DNA of 64,000 bases. Origin: Streptomyces albospinus. Lineage in GTDB: Bacteria; Actinomycetota; Actinomycetes; Streptomycetales; Streptomycetaceae. Positions 45,463 through 54,517 of the stretch are shown here, in pieces. The notes beneath the pieces were generated by a model, which was not told where the DNA came from, did no database searches, and saw nothing but the letters and a program-made list of their open reading frames with translations. The stretch covers positions 6,900 through 70,899 of the forward strand of contig NZ_BMRP01000022.1 in the NCBI RefSeq assembly GCF_014648695.1, given 5' to 3'. A program made the translations under genes and the position numbers. Position 1 is the first letter of the stretch. Each line of letters starts with the position of its first letter.

Positions 45463-45875
45463 TCACCCACGGGCCCTGCGCCACCGCAGGCGCTGACGGG
45501 CTCGCTCGTCCGTGGTGGCGGTCAGCACCAGTTCGTCCGGTCCGCTGCGGACCGCACGCTCCAGGGTGACTCCCACCCACGGCCCGTAATGGCTCGCGAC
45601 GACGTGATGCCGCACCGCGCCGTCCGCGGTCCGCTCCCAGCGTCCTGCGTACGCCACGCTCCCGCCGGAGCCCCCCGCCTCGGTGGCGGCCTCCGCCTGC
45701 GCCGAGGCCCCGCCGCCCCGCGCGGGGTCGGTCGTCATCAGCGTGCTCATCCAGCCGTCGGGGGAGTAGAACAGCATCCCGCCGGGACGGTCCCCCAGCG
45801 GTCGCGATTCCTTCCCGTCCGTTCGACCGAGCAGCGCACGAGACTCCAGCCGCCGACAATCTCGTCCTCGTCCAC
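45463..45875 (-). pseudogene. Lipocalin-like domain protein, frameshifted
   Basis: The best start is GTG 45875, five bases after GGAGG, giving VDEDEIVGGWSLVRCSVERT, the typical N-terminus of lipocalin-like proteins (GTWRLVS-type). The rest of the domain is in another frame from about 45825: DGKESRPLGDRPGGMLFYSP, DGWMSTLMTTDPARGG, VAYAGRWERTADGAVRHHVV and YGPWVGVTLERAV to a stop at 45463. One base change in length would repair it. It precedes the truncated hydrolase gene by 123 bp on the same strand. Confidence 0.7.
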
Positions 45876-46128
45876 CGATGCCTCCCGGGTTGTGTGCGCC
45901 CGGCCCGGCCGGACCGGGCGCACGGGGCACCATGGAGCGGCGCCCGGTCGAGGCCGGGCCGGGCGGGCGGTGGAATCCGCCTACACCCCGAGCCCATCGC
46001 AGGCCCCACCCACCGCCCTCGGTCCACGAGCCCAAAGAACCCGCCCGGGTTTGCGCTCCGTGGACCCCGCCGCGGTGCCGGCCGGGAGTTCGGGGCGCCG
46101 GCGAGCCCGGTGCCCCAGTCGGCGCGCG

Positions 46129-46491
46129 TCAGAAGAAGCCGCCGTCGGCCCCGATGGTGCGGCCGGTGATGCAGGAGGCGTCGTCGGAGACGAGGACGGC
46201 GGTGACGGCCGCGATCTCCTCCCGGCGGGCCAGGCGGCCGAGGGCGCCGTGCATCTTCACGATGTCGTACGTCGATGCGGCGAGCAGCGGGTGGTTGTCG
46301 CTGAGGCCGTGGGTCTCGGCCATGCCCCGTGCCGGTGCTGCCGGGGGCGACGGCGTTGATGGTGGTGCCGCGTTGGCCGAGTCGGGCGGCGAGGTTGAGC
46401 CCCCTGCTGTTGACCGCGCCCTGACTGCCCGCGCAGAGGGCGGCGTCCGGACTTCAGCGCCTCCGCGATGCCCGCGACGAGCAAGCAGCAC
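46129..46491 (-). pseudogene. Short-chain dehydrogenase remnant (3' part)
   Basis: Only the C-terminal end reads well: STYDIVKMHGALGRLARREE and DDASCITGRTIGADGGFF, the cofactor-side end of SDR proteins. Before it, the SDR sense (AVNSRGLNLAARLG, NAVAPGSTGTGMAE) is broken over other frames, and the Rossmann GxxxGxG and the Tyr-Lys motif are absent. Nonfunctional fragment. Confidence 0.7.
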
Positions 46492-46530
46492 GGTCTGCGG
46501 TTCCAGGGGGGCCGTGCCCGGCGCTGGGCG

Positions 46531-46905
46531 CTACCGCTGGGCGGAGCATGTCACCGGCCGGCCTGCTGCTCCCGTCCGTTGGTCCAGAACGCGGTTGTCA
46601 CCTCCCACCAGGAGGCAGTGCGCCACGCCCTTGCCAGTAGGTGTGACCTTGAGGCGTGGAGTGTGCCCGCCGTCCTCCTGAGTGCTCCACTTGGCTCCGC
46701 TCACCTTGGCCGGCACGCTTACCGCGCCGTTGAGGCCATCGACGTAGTCGTGCCTGACGGATTGCAGGTTGTCTCCTTCGGTCCAGGCTTTGTACGTCAC
46801 GTCGGAACTCTCGGCACCGCAAGCCGTCAGGAGTCCGCAGGCAACAACCAGCCCCGCCGTCATGGTGATGAGCTTGGTGGGCGCTGATATGGGGAATGCA
46901 GGCAT
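46531..46905 (-). CDS. Lipoprotein, possibly MmpS-like
   Basis: 124 aa. Lipoprotein signal with lipobox GLLTAC (Cys near residue 29). The mature part (DVTYKAWTEGDNLQSVRHDY, VSVPAKVSGAKW, GKGVAHCLLVGGDNRVLDQR, GRPVTCSAQR) has the VTYE-x-G, ITY and paired-Cys pattern of MmpS-type accessory lipoproteins, but the match is weak. It lies 24 bp after the FAD oxidoreductase gene on the same strand, so they should be co-transcribed. Confidence 0.7.
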   Translation of the reverse strand: MPAFPISAPTKLITMTAGLVVACGLLTACGAESSDVTYKAWTEGDNLQSVRHDYVDGLNGAVSVPAKVSGAKWSTQEDGGHTPRLKVTPTGKGVAHCLLVGGDNRVLDQRTGAAGRPVTCSAQR

Positions 46906-46929
46906 GGCGTGGCCTCTCGCTCGGTGGGT

Positions 46930-48087
46930 TCACTTGGGTGTGGGGTCGGGGAAGGATCTGTCGCCGAAGAGGACGCGGCTTGCCGCGGCCCGGCCGAACG
47001 GTGTGCGCAGCAGGGCGAATGCCGCTGCTGCTGCGGTGGGCGTCCGTACGTGGGCCAATGCCCGGCGCAGCATGAGTCGTCCGCGGAAGTGGGGGCGGAG
47101 CGCAGCTCCGTCGTAGTGGGTCATCGTGTCCGGTTTTCCGGTGCGCAGTGCGTCGTTGAGGACCTCGGCTGCGAGTTGCGACTGCCGTAGGCACGGGTCC
47201 AGGCCGCCGGCGGTGAGGGGGGAGACCGCGCCTGCCGCATCCCCCACGAGAAGCCCGTCGGCGCAGCTGATCCGGCGCAGCAGGCCGCCGACGGGTATGG
47301 GGCCTGCGCGCCGCTCCACCGTTTCGGGACGTTCGACGCCGGTCAGTCCGGGCGCTGAGGCGCGGAACCGCTCCATGGCACGGCGCAGGCCGTCCGGATA
47401 GCGGTCGGCATAGCCTGCGACTCCGACGTGGGCGTGTTGCCCGTCGTTGACCACCCAGGCCAGGTAGCCGGGGGCGAGTGAGGGGTCGAGTACGCAGTGG
47501 AATGTCGGTGGCTGGTCGCTGCCGGGTAGTGCGAAGACCTCTTCGGCGCCGACGATCAGGTGGTGGTTGCGGTCGAGGGCGAGGTCGCGGGCGACGCTTG
47601 AGCGGGCCCCGTCGGCGCCGACGACGAAGCGGGCCCGGACCGTGGTCGGTCCGTCGCGACCGGCCAGGTGGAAGATGTTGCCCTGTCGGCCGGCGTAGCG
47701 CGTGCCCAGTGCGATGCGCACGCCCGCGTCGGCCGCGGTGGCGGCAGACGCTTCGTAGAGCGGTGCCATATCGCCCACCCGGTACTCGTCGCGGGGGCTG
47801 GTGAGGCTGACCGGGCGGCGCAGGTCAGGGGGGTAGAGGACCACGCGTCGGATCGGTGGTCCGAGGCAGTCGGGAGGCAGCGGGAAGTCGTCGAGTGTCT
47901 TCCGTACGAAGATTCCCGTGGTGCGGATCGCGCCGGCCAGGCTGGTTCGGCGTTCGACCAGAAGCACGTCGTGGCCTTGTCGGGCGATGAGCGTGGCGGT
48001 GTTCAGTCCGGCCAGTCCGGCCCCGACCACCAGTACGTCGGCGCTGTCCGTGCCCGCGAGACGGTAGGAGAGGCGTGCTGTCGTCAT
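46930..48087 (-). CDS. FAD-dependent oxidoreductase, geranylgeranyl reductase / monooxygenase-like
   Basis: 385 aa. FAD Rossmann motif VLVVGAGLAGLNTATLIARQ near residue 19, the DG motif FVVGADGARSSVARDL near 165 and the third FAD motif LLVGDAAGAVSPLTAGGLD near 285. The combination fits the PHBH-fold group that holds geranylgeranyl reductases and aromatic or quinone hydroxylases. No NAD-domain of its own. Upstream gene of a two-gene unit with a lipoprotein. A lipid or prenyl substrate is possible but not shown. Confidence 0.85.
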   Translation of the reverse strand: MTTARLSYRLAGTDSADVLVVGAGLAGLNTATLIARQGHDVLLVERRTSLAGAIRTTGIFVRKTLDDFPLPPDCLGPPIRRVVLYPPDLRRPVSLTSPRDEYRVGDMAPLYEASAATAADAGVRIALGTRYAGRQGNIFHLAGRDGPTTVRARFVVGADGARSSVARDLALDRNHHLIVGAEEVFALPGSDQPPTFHCVLDPSLAPGYLAWVVNDGQHAHVGVAGYADRYPDGLRRAMERFRASAPGLTGVERPETVERRAGPIPVGGLLRRISCADGLLVGDAAGAVSPLTAGGLDPCLRQSQLAAEVLNDALRTGKPDTMTHYDGAALRPHFRGRLMLRRALAHVRTPTAAAAAFALLRTPFGRAAASRVLFGDRSFPDPTPK

Positions 48088-48323
48088 GGTCTGCTCTGTT
48101 CCTTGTGGAGTCCGTCATCGGTGCGTTCGGCATGCGGCAGGCGCCGACCGGCGGCGGGCAGTACGGCGACGGCCCGGGCCGCGAGGGCGAGGTGTGCGGA
48201 CGGCGTCGTCAGGTCGTCACTCGGGAGCTTGCTGGAGATCAGGCGGAGCAGATCGCGCAGCAGGGATGGCCGAGCGCGTCGTACCTGGTGATCGTGTGCA
48301 GGCGGCCGGCTACCCGGCTGCGG

Positions 48324-48599
48324 TCACCGCGGCGAGGATCCAGCTGGGACGGATGTTCCGGATTCGTGCGCAGACCTGTCCCCATCCCCGGAGGCATCGG
48401 GCTCCCAGCGCAGCAGGTCTCCGGGCTGGCAGTCGAGCACCTCGCACAGCGCGGCGAGCGTGGTGAAGCGCACCGCCTTGGCGCGGCCGTTCTTGAGCAC
48501 CGCCAGGTTGGCGGGTGTGATCCCCACCCGGTCCGCCAGTTCGCCCACGGACATCTTCCGCTTGGCCAGCATCACGTCGATGTCGACGACGATCGGCAT
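48324..48599 (-). CDS. YozG-like helix-turn-helix regulator
   Basis: 91 aa from ATG 48599, which overlaps the stop of the DUF2975 gene (TGATG) with GAGGTGAT before it. The Cro/CI helix-turn-helix fills residues 1-65: MPIVVDIDVMLAKRKMSVGE, ADRVGITPANLAVLKNGRAK, ALCEVLDCQPGDLLRW. Such regulators occur next to DUF2975 membrane proteins again and again. It probably binds the palindrome at 49123. Confidence 0.9.
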   Translation of the reverse strand: MPIVVDIDVMLAKRKMSVGELADRVGITPANLAVLKNGRAKAVRFTTLAALCEVLDCQPGDLLRWEPDASGDGDRSAHESGTSVPAGSSPR

Positions 48600-49090
48600 C
48601 AGATCACCTCGGCCAACTCGGCCCCCAGTTGCGACGCCTCGACGTCGCGTGCGACGGCCTGTGCGAGCAGCATCCGCAGCACGAGCACGATGAGCGCGTT
48701 CCCGAAGATCGCCAGGCACACCCCGCCCAGCAGAGCCACAACCCCCGGGGGCACGACCTCGCCGGGCGCCAGGACCGTCCCGAGCGCGAACACCAGGAGC
48801 GCGGCCGCCACGAACGCGCCGATCACGAGATGGACGTAGCGGAATGCGGCGTGCGAGAACACGGTTCCGCGTTGCACCATCGTCACCAGCCGCCACACGC
48901 AGACCAGGACGACCTGGACCGTCACGACGCCCAGGACTGCGATCACGAGGACCGGAGTGCGGCGGTCCGCAAGGACGCTCTCCTTCATGGCACCCGTCAG
49001 CATCGCCACCATCACCGACTGGGCGAACACCGATCCGGCGTGCAGCGCCACCATCACGGCGCGCAGCGCGAGCACTGTCAGCTTTCCCAA
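48599..49090 (-). CDS. DUF2975 membrane protein
   Basis: 163 aa if started at TTG 49090, which has AAGGGGG five bases upstream; no ATG or GTG fits in this frame. Four membrane helices (near residues 5-30, 45-70, 85-110, 120-145) with the DUF2975 pattern VWRLVTMVQRGTVFSHAAFR. Function unknown. Stop codon overlaps the start of the helix-turn-helix gene. Confidence 0.85.
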   Translation of the reverse strand: MGKLTVLALRAVMVALHAGSVFAQSVMVAMLTGAMKESVLADRRTPVLVIAVLGVVTVQVVLVCVWRLVTMVQRGTVFSHAAFRYVHLVIGAFVAAALLVFALGTVLAPGEVVPPGVVALLGGVCLAIFGNALIVLVLRMLLAQAVARDVEASQLGAELAEVI

Positions 49091-49122
49091 CGCAACCCCC
49101 TTGATCGATTCACGATGGAAAT

Positions 49123-49139
49123 CTATCGATTGTCGATAG
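49123..49139. promoter_or_regulatory. Palindromic operator of the DUF2975/HTH pair
   Basis: Perfect inverted repeat CTATCGA-TTG-TCGATAG, 33 bp before the DUF2975 start. A related ATCGAT lies at 49104-49109. Very likely the binding site of the co-encoded helix-turn-helix protein. Confidence 0.75.
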
Positions 49140-49434
49140 GGTTGGCAAATCCGGTCCACCGGCGGGAGAGGGCGGCGTGCCCTCCCGAGCTCCTGACGCG
49201 GTGACGCGAGCCGCCTTGAGCAGGTGATCGCGCGTCCGAGACCGAGGAGAGCTTCGTGCGTGTCGTCGCGGTCTCCCGGCGGATCCGTGGACGGCGGAGA
49301 CGGTGCAGGAGTGCGAAGGCGCGCTCGACGGCACATCTCTGCGCGCCCTCGGCGGACAGGGCCTGGGCCATCCGCTGTGCCTCCACCAAGGCCGGGGCTC
49401 GCAGCTGTTCGTCCATCCGGTCGGGTACTGCCAT
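49140..49434 (-). CDS. Small hypothetical protein, doubtful
   Basis: A frame opens at ATG 49434 with GGGAGAG upstream and runs to a stop at 49123. The first 45 residues (MAVPDRMDEQLRAPALVEAQ, MAQALSAEGAQRCAVERAF) look protein-like; the basic Ser/Arg-rich rest does not, so the gene may be frameshifted or not exist. Same strand as, and 20 bp after, the methyltransferase gene. Confidence 0.3.
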
Positions 49435-49454
49435 GGTGCTCTCCCTACGTGCTC

Positions 49455-50231
49455 TTACGGTGTCGCGCGCACGATGACCAGCGATCCTTCGTACGTCGGC
49501 TGCCCGCGCAGGTGGCCGAATTCTGCGTTCCAGGCGCCGGAGTTCAGGTCATGGCGCAGGGTCTCGTCGAAGTGCTCGCGGACTCGGTCGTCGACGAAGC
49601 TCCAGGCCGAACACGCCTGGCGGGCGGCCGAGTCGAGCAGCATCTCGGGGCGTCCGTAGTACGCCTCGTTGAAGCCGTCGGTGCAGTCCAACGGGATGGG
49701 CACGGTCTGAATGGTGCCGGTGCCGCCCAGGGCCGCGGTCAGCTGCTCGACGGGCGGGTAGCGGCGCGCCTCGGTGTCGAGGACCTCGGGCGCGTACCGG
49801 TACAGCCAGAAGTCCCGTACCAGGGTGGGGTCGCAGGTCAGGATGACCACGGGGCCGCGGGTCACCCGTCGCATCTCGCGCAGGCCGGCCCGGGCGTCCG
49901 ACCACTGGTGGACGCTGAACAGCGTCATCGCCGCATCGAACTCCCCGTCGGCGAAAGGCAGGTCCTCGGCGACGGCGTCGATGGCCCGGGCGAGCCGCGC
50001 GGGCCGCTGGGCGCGCAGCGACTCCGAGGGTTCGATCGCCGTCACCGTACGCCCCGTGCTCTCGTACGAGCCGGTACCGGCGCCGACGTTGAGCACGGTC
50101 CGGGAGTCGCCCAGGGCCTGTGCGATGAACCGGGCGATCCGCTCGTCCGGCCGGCGGAAGGAGGAGCAGCCGGAACCGATGGCCCCGTAGTCGACGTCGC
50201 CGGCGCTGCCGTCCTGGGTTCGTGTGGTCAT
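49455..50231 (-). CDS. SAM-dependent methyltransferase (class I)
   Basis: 258 aa from ATG 50231 (MTTRTQDGS); a longer frame begins at 50324. Motif I TVLNVGAGTGSYE near residue 44 and EPSE two strands later bind S-adenosylmethionine; AEDLPFADGEFDAAMTLFSV and LREMRRVTRGPVVILT are motifs II and III of Methyltransf_11 proteins. Small-molecule methylation is likely, substrate unknown. It follows the PNP-oxidase remnant on the same strand. Confidence 0.87.
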   Translation of the reverse strand: MTTRTQDGSAGDVDYGAIGSGCSSFRRPDERIARFIAQALGDSRTVLNVGAGTGSYESTGRTVTAIEPSESLRAQRPARLARAIDAVAEDLPFADGEFDAAMTLFSVHQWSDARAGLREMRRVTRGPVVILTCDPTLVRDFWLYRYAPEVLDTEARRYPPVEQLTAALGGTGTIQTVPIPLDCTDGFNEAYYGRPEMLLDSAARQACSAWSFVDDRVREHFDETLRHDLNSGAWNAEFGHLRGQPTYEGSLVIVRATP

Positions 50232-50330
50232 GCGGTCTTGCCTCGCCTCGTGAGCAGGAGCAGTGAAGGGGCCCGCGCACTGCCGGTTGTGCCGGTCGAG
50301 GTGCAGGGGTGCATGGGGGTACATGGGGCA

Positions 50331-50660
50331 CTACGACCAGGGCGGGAACCGTTCCCAGCCCCCGTAGGCCCGCTCGTGGCGCAGCGGGGTGTGCAGGCGG
50401 CTGTTCGCCGCCTGCCGGAACGCCCCTTCTGCCGGGGCGAGGGTGTGGAGGGTCCAGGCAGGGGCGACGGATGAGGGTGCCCGAGCGGCCGGCGCCAGTG
50501 ACGTGGCGAGGGTGTGGTCGCGCGCGGCGGTGTCCGTCAGGTACCGGCTCTGGCGCACTGGATCGGCGGGAGCCCGATCCGCCGCGAACTCCGGAAGCGG
50601 TCCCGCGAACACCTCGACGTTCCGAAGCCACGCGCGGACGGTACTGCCGTGAACTCTGCC
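50331..50660 (-). pseudogene. Pyridoxamine 5'-phosphate oxidase-like remnant
   Basis: The last part, WTLHTLAPAEGAFRQ, SRLHTPLRHERAYGGWERF, matches the C-terminal region of PNP oxidases and PhzG (the LxPxxVEFWQ, RLHxRxRYRR pattern). Before it, VRQSRYLTDTAARDHTL fits the linker, but the FMN-binding barrel is gone, and the conserved FWQ is AFRQ. A degraded fragment. Confidence 0.55.
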
Positions 50661-50861
50661 GCCCACCTGACCTCCTCCTCGCCGCGACACGACCCATCCT
50701 GCATCTGCCGCTAGCATTCGACAATCTCCTGGTAATTGCTTGGTTGTTATCCCAAAAGGCATCGCAATTATGGTGAGAATGTTGGAGGTTGTGACGATGC
50801 GCATCCGCATGTCGCTGAGTCGAACCGGGCTGTCCGCCCGCTACCACGGAGGAAGGGCCTC

Positions 50862-51569
50862 GTGACATCCGAGACGACGGACGTGCCGGAGGCCCGGCGG
50901 GTCGAGGGGCTGGTGGCGGCCCAGGAGAAGGCCCTCGCGCTGTTCGCCGAGGCGGAGGCGCGCGGGCTGGTGGCGCCCGGACGGGGGGAGCGCGAGGTCA
51001 GTGACCTGATTCGTGACCTGGCCAACGAGATGTTCGGCACCACCAGGCACTGGCACAAGCGGATCATCCGCTCCGGACCCAACACCCTCCGCCCCTACCG
51101 GGACAACCCACCGGACCGGATCATCGGCCCCGACGACATCGCCTTTGCCGACTTCGGCCCGATCTTCGAGGAGTACGAAGCGGACTTCGGCCGCACCTAC
51201 GTCTTCGGAGACGACCCGCACAAGCACCGCCTGCTCCAGGACCTGCCGCGTATCTTCGACGCCGGCCGTGCCTTCTTCGCCGCCGATCCCGCCATGACCG
51301 GCCGACGCCTGCACGCCGAGGTCGAACGCCTCGCCGCCGAGGCCGGCTGGACCATCGGCATCTGGCACGCCGGACACCTCGTCGGCGAGTTCCCGCACGA
51401 GACCAACGACGGAGCCCGGGCCGACTCCTACATCACCCCCGAGAACGACACACCGCTGCGCCGCACCGACCGCGCAGGGCGGACCTGCCACTGGATCCTC
51501 GAACTCCACCTGGTGGACCGGGAGCGGGGCTTCGGCGGCTTCTACGAGCAGCTCCTCGACCTTGCCTGA
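50862..51569 (+). CDS. M24-family metallopeptidase (Xaa-Pro aminopeptidase-like)
   Basis: 235 aa from GTG 50862 with GGAGGAAGG upstream. Pita-bread fold marks: DDIAFADFGPIFEEYEADFG with two metal Asp, IWHAGHLVGEFPHE with the metal His, and late ILELHLVD with a metal Glu. It lacks the N-terminal creatinase domain, as in short M24 members. Could also be a non-peptidase of this fold. Stands alone, convergent with the MoeA gene side. Confidence 0.85.
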   Translation: MTSETTDVPEARRVEGLVAAQEKALALFAEAEARGLVAPGRGEREVSDLIRDLANEMFGTTRHWHKRIIRSGPNTLRPYRDNPPDRIIGPDDIAFADFGPIFEEYEADFGRTYVFGDDPHKHRLLQDLPRIFDAGRAFFAADPAMTGRRLHAEVERLAAEAGWTIGIWHAGHLVGEFPHETNDGARADSYITPENDTPLRRTDRAGRTCHWILELHLVDRERGFGGFYEQLLDLA

Positions 51570-51937
51570 CTCCGTTCGCCTCGCCACCGCCGGTCTTCGA
51601 AGCCGCCCAGGGTGGGGCGCTTGACCGGCAACGGCCAGGCCGGAAGCAGCCGGGCCTTCGACTGCGGCGGCCGGCGGGGTCGGTCCGCGAAGTGGAAGGC
51701 GCCGTCAGCGGACGTCGCGGACGTAGCGCTTGTCCGCGGACAGCCGCCTGACATGGGCGGTGGCTTCGTCGGTGTCCGCGCCGCCGTGGGTGGCGGCGAT
51801 GTCGCGCCCCCGCCCCGCACACGCCACCACTCCTCCGTGTGAGACGAGCAGGCCCTTCCGACAGATCGGTGGGAGCGGTCGCGTCGACGGGGCGCAGCGC
51901 AGGCACAGCTGCTGGACCTCGGGTGACGCCGCTCTTG
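51570..51937. other. Intergenic region with a reductase scrap
   Basis: 368 bp between convergent genes; it contains the reductase tail at 51705-51842 and otherwise nothing recognised. Confidence 0.5.
51705..51842 (-). pseudogene. C-terminal tail of a cytochrome P450 reductase-like flavoprotein
   Basis: Leftward frame ending at 51705: CAGRGRDIAATHGGADTDEA, HVRRLSADKRYVRDVR. The last block is the hallmark C-terminus of NADPH-P450 reductases, sulfite reductase flavoproteins and CYP102 fusions (LxxxKRYxxDV). Only about 45 codons remain. Confidence 0.55.
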
Positions 51938-53152
51938 TCATCCGGCCAGCAGGACCAGCGGCGCCGGGCTGCCGTCCGTCCATCCGGGGGTGATCGCGGC
52001 GAGCGCATCGGCGACGGCGGCTCCCTGGAGGAAGGCCGAGCGGTGCCCTCCGACGATCCGGGCTTCGGCGCCGTCCCAGGAGACGGGTACCAGTCGCGTG
52101 AAGTCGGGGGCGGGCCGCAGGCTCCCCCTCACGGGGGCGTGCGGCAGGGGATCGAGGCCGCGACCGCACAGGCCTGCCGTCAGCGGGCCGAGGAGGGTGT
52201 GGGCGGCGACCAGAGCCGCGTACGGATTCCCCGGCAACCCCACCAGCCAACGGCCGGCGGGGAGTTCGGCCAGCAGCATCGGGTGCCCGGGCCGGCAGGC
52301 GACCGTGTCGACGACCATCCGGGCCTCGGCGTCGGCCAGCAGCCGGCGCAGCTGGTCGGTCGCCCCGACGGACGTGGACCCCGTGACCACGACGATGTCC
52401 GCATCCCGCATCGCGTGCACCGCCTCGGCCAGCAGCCCTGCCGGCCGGTCGGGGACGTGCCGCACCGAGCGGGTCTCGCCGCCGAGCGCGGTGACCAAGG
52501 CCGGAAGCAGCGGCCCGAGCGCGTCCCGCACCCGCCCGGGGCCCGGTTGACCGGTGTGGTCCAGCTCGTCGCCGGTCACCAATATCCCGACGCGGGGTCG
52601 CGCCCGCACCACCAGGGCGTCCTGGCCACAGGACGCTGCCAGGCCGAGCAGTGCCGGACCGATCCGGGTGCCTGCCGGGGCCAGGGAACTGCCCGCCGGT
52701 GCGTCCTCGCCGGCCCGCCGGATGTGGCGGCCCGGTGGCAGAAGAGGGCCGGAGACCCGGTCGCCGTCGCATACGGCAAGTTCCAGCGGCAGCACAGCAC
52801 TTGACCCTGAGGGGACCTGACCCCCCGTGGAAATCTCCACGCCTTCCCCGGCCCGCAGCACGCCGCCCCAGGCACTGCCGGCACGGACGGTCCCGCGCAC
52901 GCGCCAGGGCCCCGCACCGGCCACCGCGTAGCCGTCCATCGCGGCCGTGTCGAACGCCGGAAGCGGACGGCGGGTGCGGAGATCCTCGGCCAGTGCCAGG
53001 CCGACGGCATCGGCCAGCGGCACCGTACGTGCGGCCGAAGCCCTGGGCGCGGCATGCGCCAGCACCCGGGCCCGCGCCCAGGACACCGCCCGCAGTGAAT
53101 GTGCCGTTCGCGGCATCGAGGCGGGCAGCGCGACACTGGTCGTCGGAGGCAT
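51938..53152 (-). CDS. moeA: Molybdopterin molybdenumtransferase, MoeA
   Basis: 404 aa from ATG 53152; GTG 53224 and ATG 53116 are alternatives, none with a clear ribosome binding site. MoeA domains are in order: DLRTRRPLPAFDTAAMDGYA, LRAGEGVEISTGGQVPSGSS, VGILVTGDELDHTG, DIVVVTGSTSVGATDQ and LVGLPGNPYAALVAAH. The protein inserts molybdate into adenylylated molybdopterin. No other molybdenum-cofactor gene and no molybdoenzyme lie in the window. Confidence 0.88.
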   Translation of the reverse strand: MPPTTSVALPASMPRTAHSLRAVSWARARVLAHAAPRASAARTVPLADAVGLALAEDLRTRRPLPAFDTAAMDGYAVAGAGPWRVRGTVRAGSAWGGVLRAGEGVEISTGGQVPSGSSAVLPLELAVCDGDRVSGPLLPPGRHIRRAGEDAPAGSSLAPAGTRIGPALLGLAASCGQDALVVRARPRVGILVTGDELDHTGQPGPGRVRDALGPLLPALVTALGGETRSVRHVPDRPAGLLAEAVHAMRDADIVVVTGSTSVGATDQLRRLLADAEARMVVDTVACRPGHPMLLAELPAGRWLVGLPGNPYAALVAAHTLLGPLTAGLCGRGLDPLPHAPVRGSLRPAPDFTRLVPVSWDGAEARIVGGHRSAFLQGAAVADALAAITPGWTDGSPAPLVLLAG

Positions 53153-53314
53153 GCACACGACTGTCGAACGGCGGCATTTCCGGCAGCTGCCGGGAGGGTT
53201 GCCGGCGCACTCCGATTCGCTCACGCACGGCGTCGGGTGTCTGTGAACCTCCCGTCCGCCCCGAGGGCCAGGTATTGCGTCACAACAACGCCAACCAGCG
53301 CGGCTCTTCTCATG

Positions 53315-53836
53315 TCACGGCAGTCGCCGCAGCTGTGGTGAAGCAGGCAATCCGCCGTCACACCGATTGCGGCGGGGCCGGGGCGGGCGGACGAGGCCGG
53401 CGAGGCCGCCCACGGCCGCCCGGATGTGAGCCCGTTCGCGCCGGATCTTCCCGCCCGCACACCACCAGGACAGCTGCCCGTCCGCCTCACGCGGATGCAT
53501 GCCGAGGCCGTGCTCGTCGCACACCGGCCATGCCTGCCGGCGGCACTCGGTGACAGTCTCCTGTGCGGCGTCGGTGATGGCCGTCAGAGCGAGGACGGGG
53601 TTGTCCGCTGAGTCCGGATCCACGACGTTGCCGTGCCACTCGCCGTTGGCGAGAGCTACGCAGACGTACTCGGCCACGTCCTCGTTGTACGAGGGAAGTC
53701 CCAGCAATTGCAGAAGTCCATGGTCTGGCAAGGTCTCCGCAAGGTCCTGGTTGACGAGGGCAAGAGCCTCGTCCCACAGCGGGTACTCGCCCAGCAGAAC
53801 CCGACGGGGCTCAGGGAGATCGAAGGGAGCACTCAT
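53315..53836 (-). CDS. Hypothetical protein
   Basis: 173 aa from ATG 53836, with AGGA eight bases upstream. Acidic N-terminal half (LLGEYPLWDEALALVNQDLA, LGLPSYNEDVAEYVCVALAN, GEWHGNVVDP) and a basic C-terminus. CDEHGLGMHPREADGQLSWW followed by C shows spaced Cys/His that could bind zinc. Family not recognised, but composition is protein-like throughout. Confidence 0.65.
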   Translation of the reverse strand: MSAPFDLPEPRRVLLGEYPLWDEALALVNQDLAETLPDHGLLQLLGLPSYNEDVAEYVCVALANGEWHGNVVDPDSADNPVLALTAITDAAQETVTECRRQAWPVCDEHGLGMHPREADGQLSWWCAGGKIRRERAHIRAAVGGLAGLVRPPRPRRNRCDGGLPASPQLRRLP

Positions 53837-54190
53837 GGAGACCATCCTGTACGACAGGGCGGACGGCGCTGACCGTGCACCACGTAGGCGGTCGCGCGGA
53901 CCCGGCGCCTGGGCGGGAGAGCCTGCCGGCGGAGGTGAACAAGCTGAGCGGGTGCGGAAGTTGGTCGACAAGGGCAAGCTTGTCGCGATCGACCTCGACT
54001 CCTGACCGGCTGCGGACCTCGGCGAGGCTCGCGCCCGGCGCCCCCGTCCTTGCGCACCCTTGCGATGTGTCCGGTCTGCTCTCCGACCGGTCGAACGCGG
54101 CGATGAATCGGCCGAAGTCACGACGCGGGGAGCCGGTCCGGCCGGACCGGCCGAGTGCGCCGCACCCGCGGATGCTGGTGGCGTCGGACC
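53837..54190. other. Intergenic region
   Basis: 354 bp without a supported gene. A short frame ends RKLVDKGKLVAIDLDS at 54005 on the + strand but has no plausible start. Confidence 0.5.
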
Positions 54191-54517
54191 TCAACCGGCT
54201 CTTCGGTCGTTCGGTTGCTCTGGTCGCGCCCCGGGTGCCTGGCTGTCGGGCCGGGCTTCGCGCTGGAGATCGACCACGCGGCGGAGTGCCTCTTTGAAGG
54301 TGGCGTACTCCTGTGCACCCAGGGCATTCGCGTGGCGTTCCTCGATTGTGCGCATGATGGAGGCCGCGGCCTCCATCTGGAGCAGGCCGCGTTCGGTGGG
54401 GTAGATCAGTTTGGCGCGGCGGTCTGCGGGGTCGGGCTTGCGTGCGACGTAGCCCAGGCGTTCGAGGTCGTCGACGAGGGTGCCGATGACCTGCTTGTGC
54501 TGTCCGGAGACCTCGGC
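54191..54517 (-). pseudogene. MarR-family regulator, 3' half
   Basis: 108 codons from the recognition helix (AEVSGQHKQVIGTLVDDLER) through the wing (RKPDPADRRAKLIYPTERG) and dimer helices to the stop at 54191. The N-terminal helices and start are missing: at about 54510 the sequence passes into an acyl-CoA ligase fragment on the other strand. Confidence 0.8.

Noticed and set aside
53950..54005. Short frame RKLVDKGKLVAIDLDS
   Set aside because: No start or upstream coding sense; too short to support.
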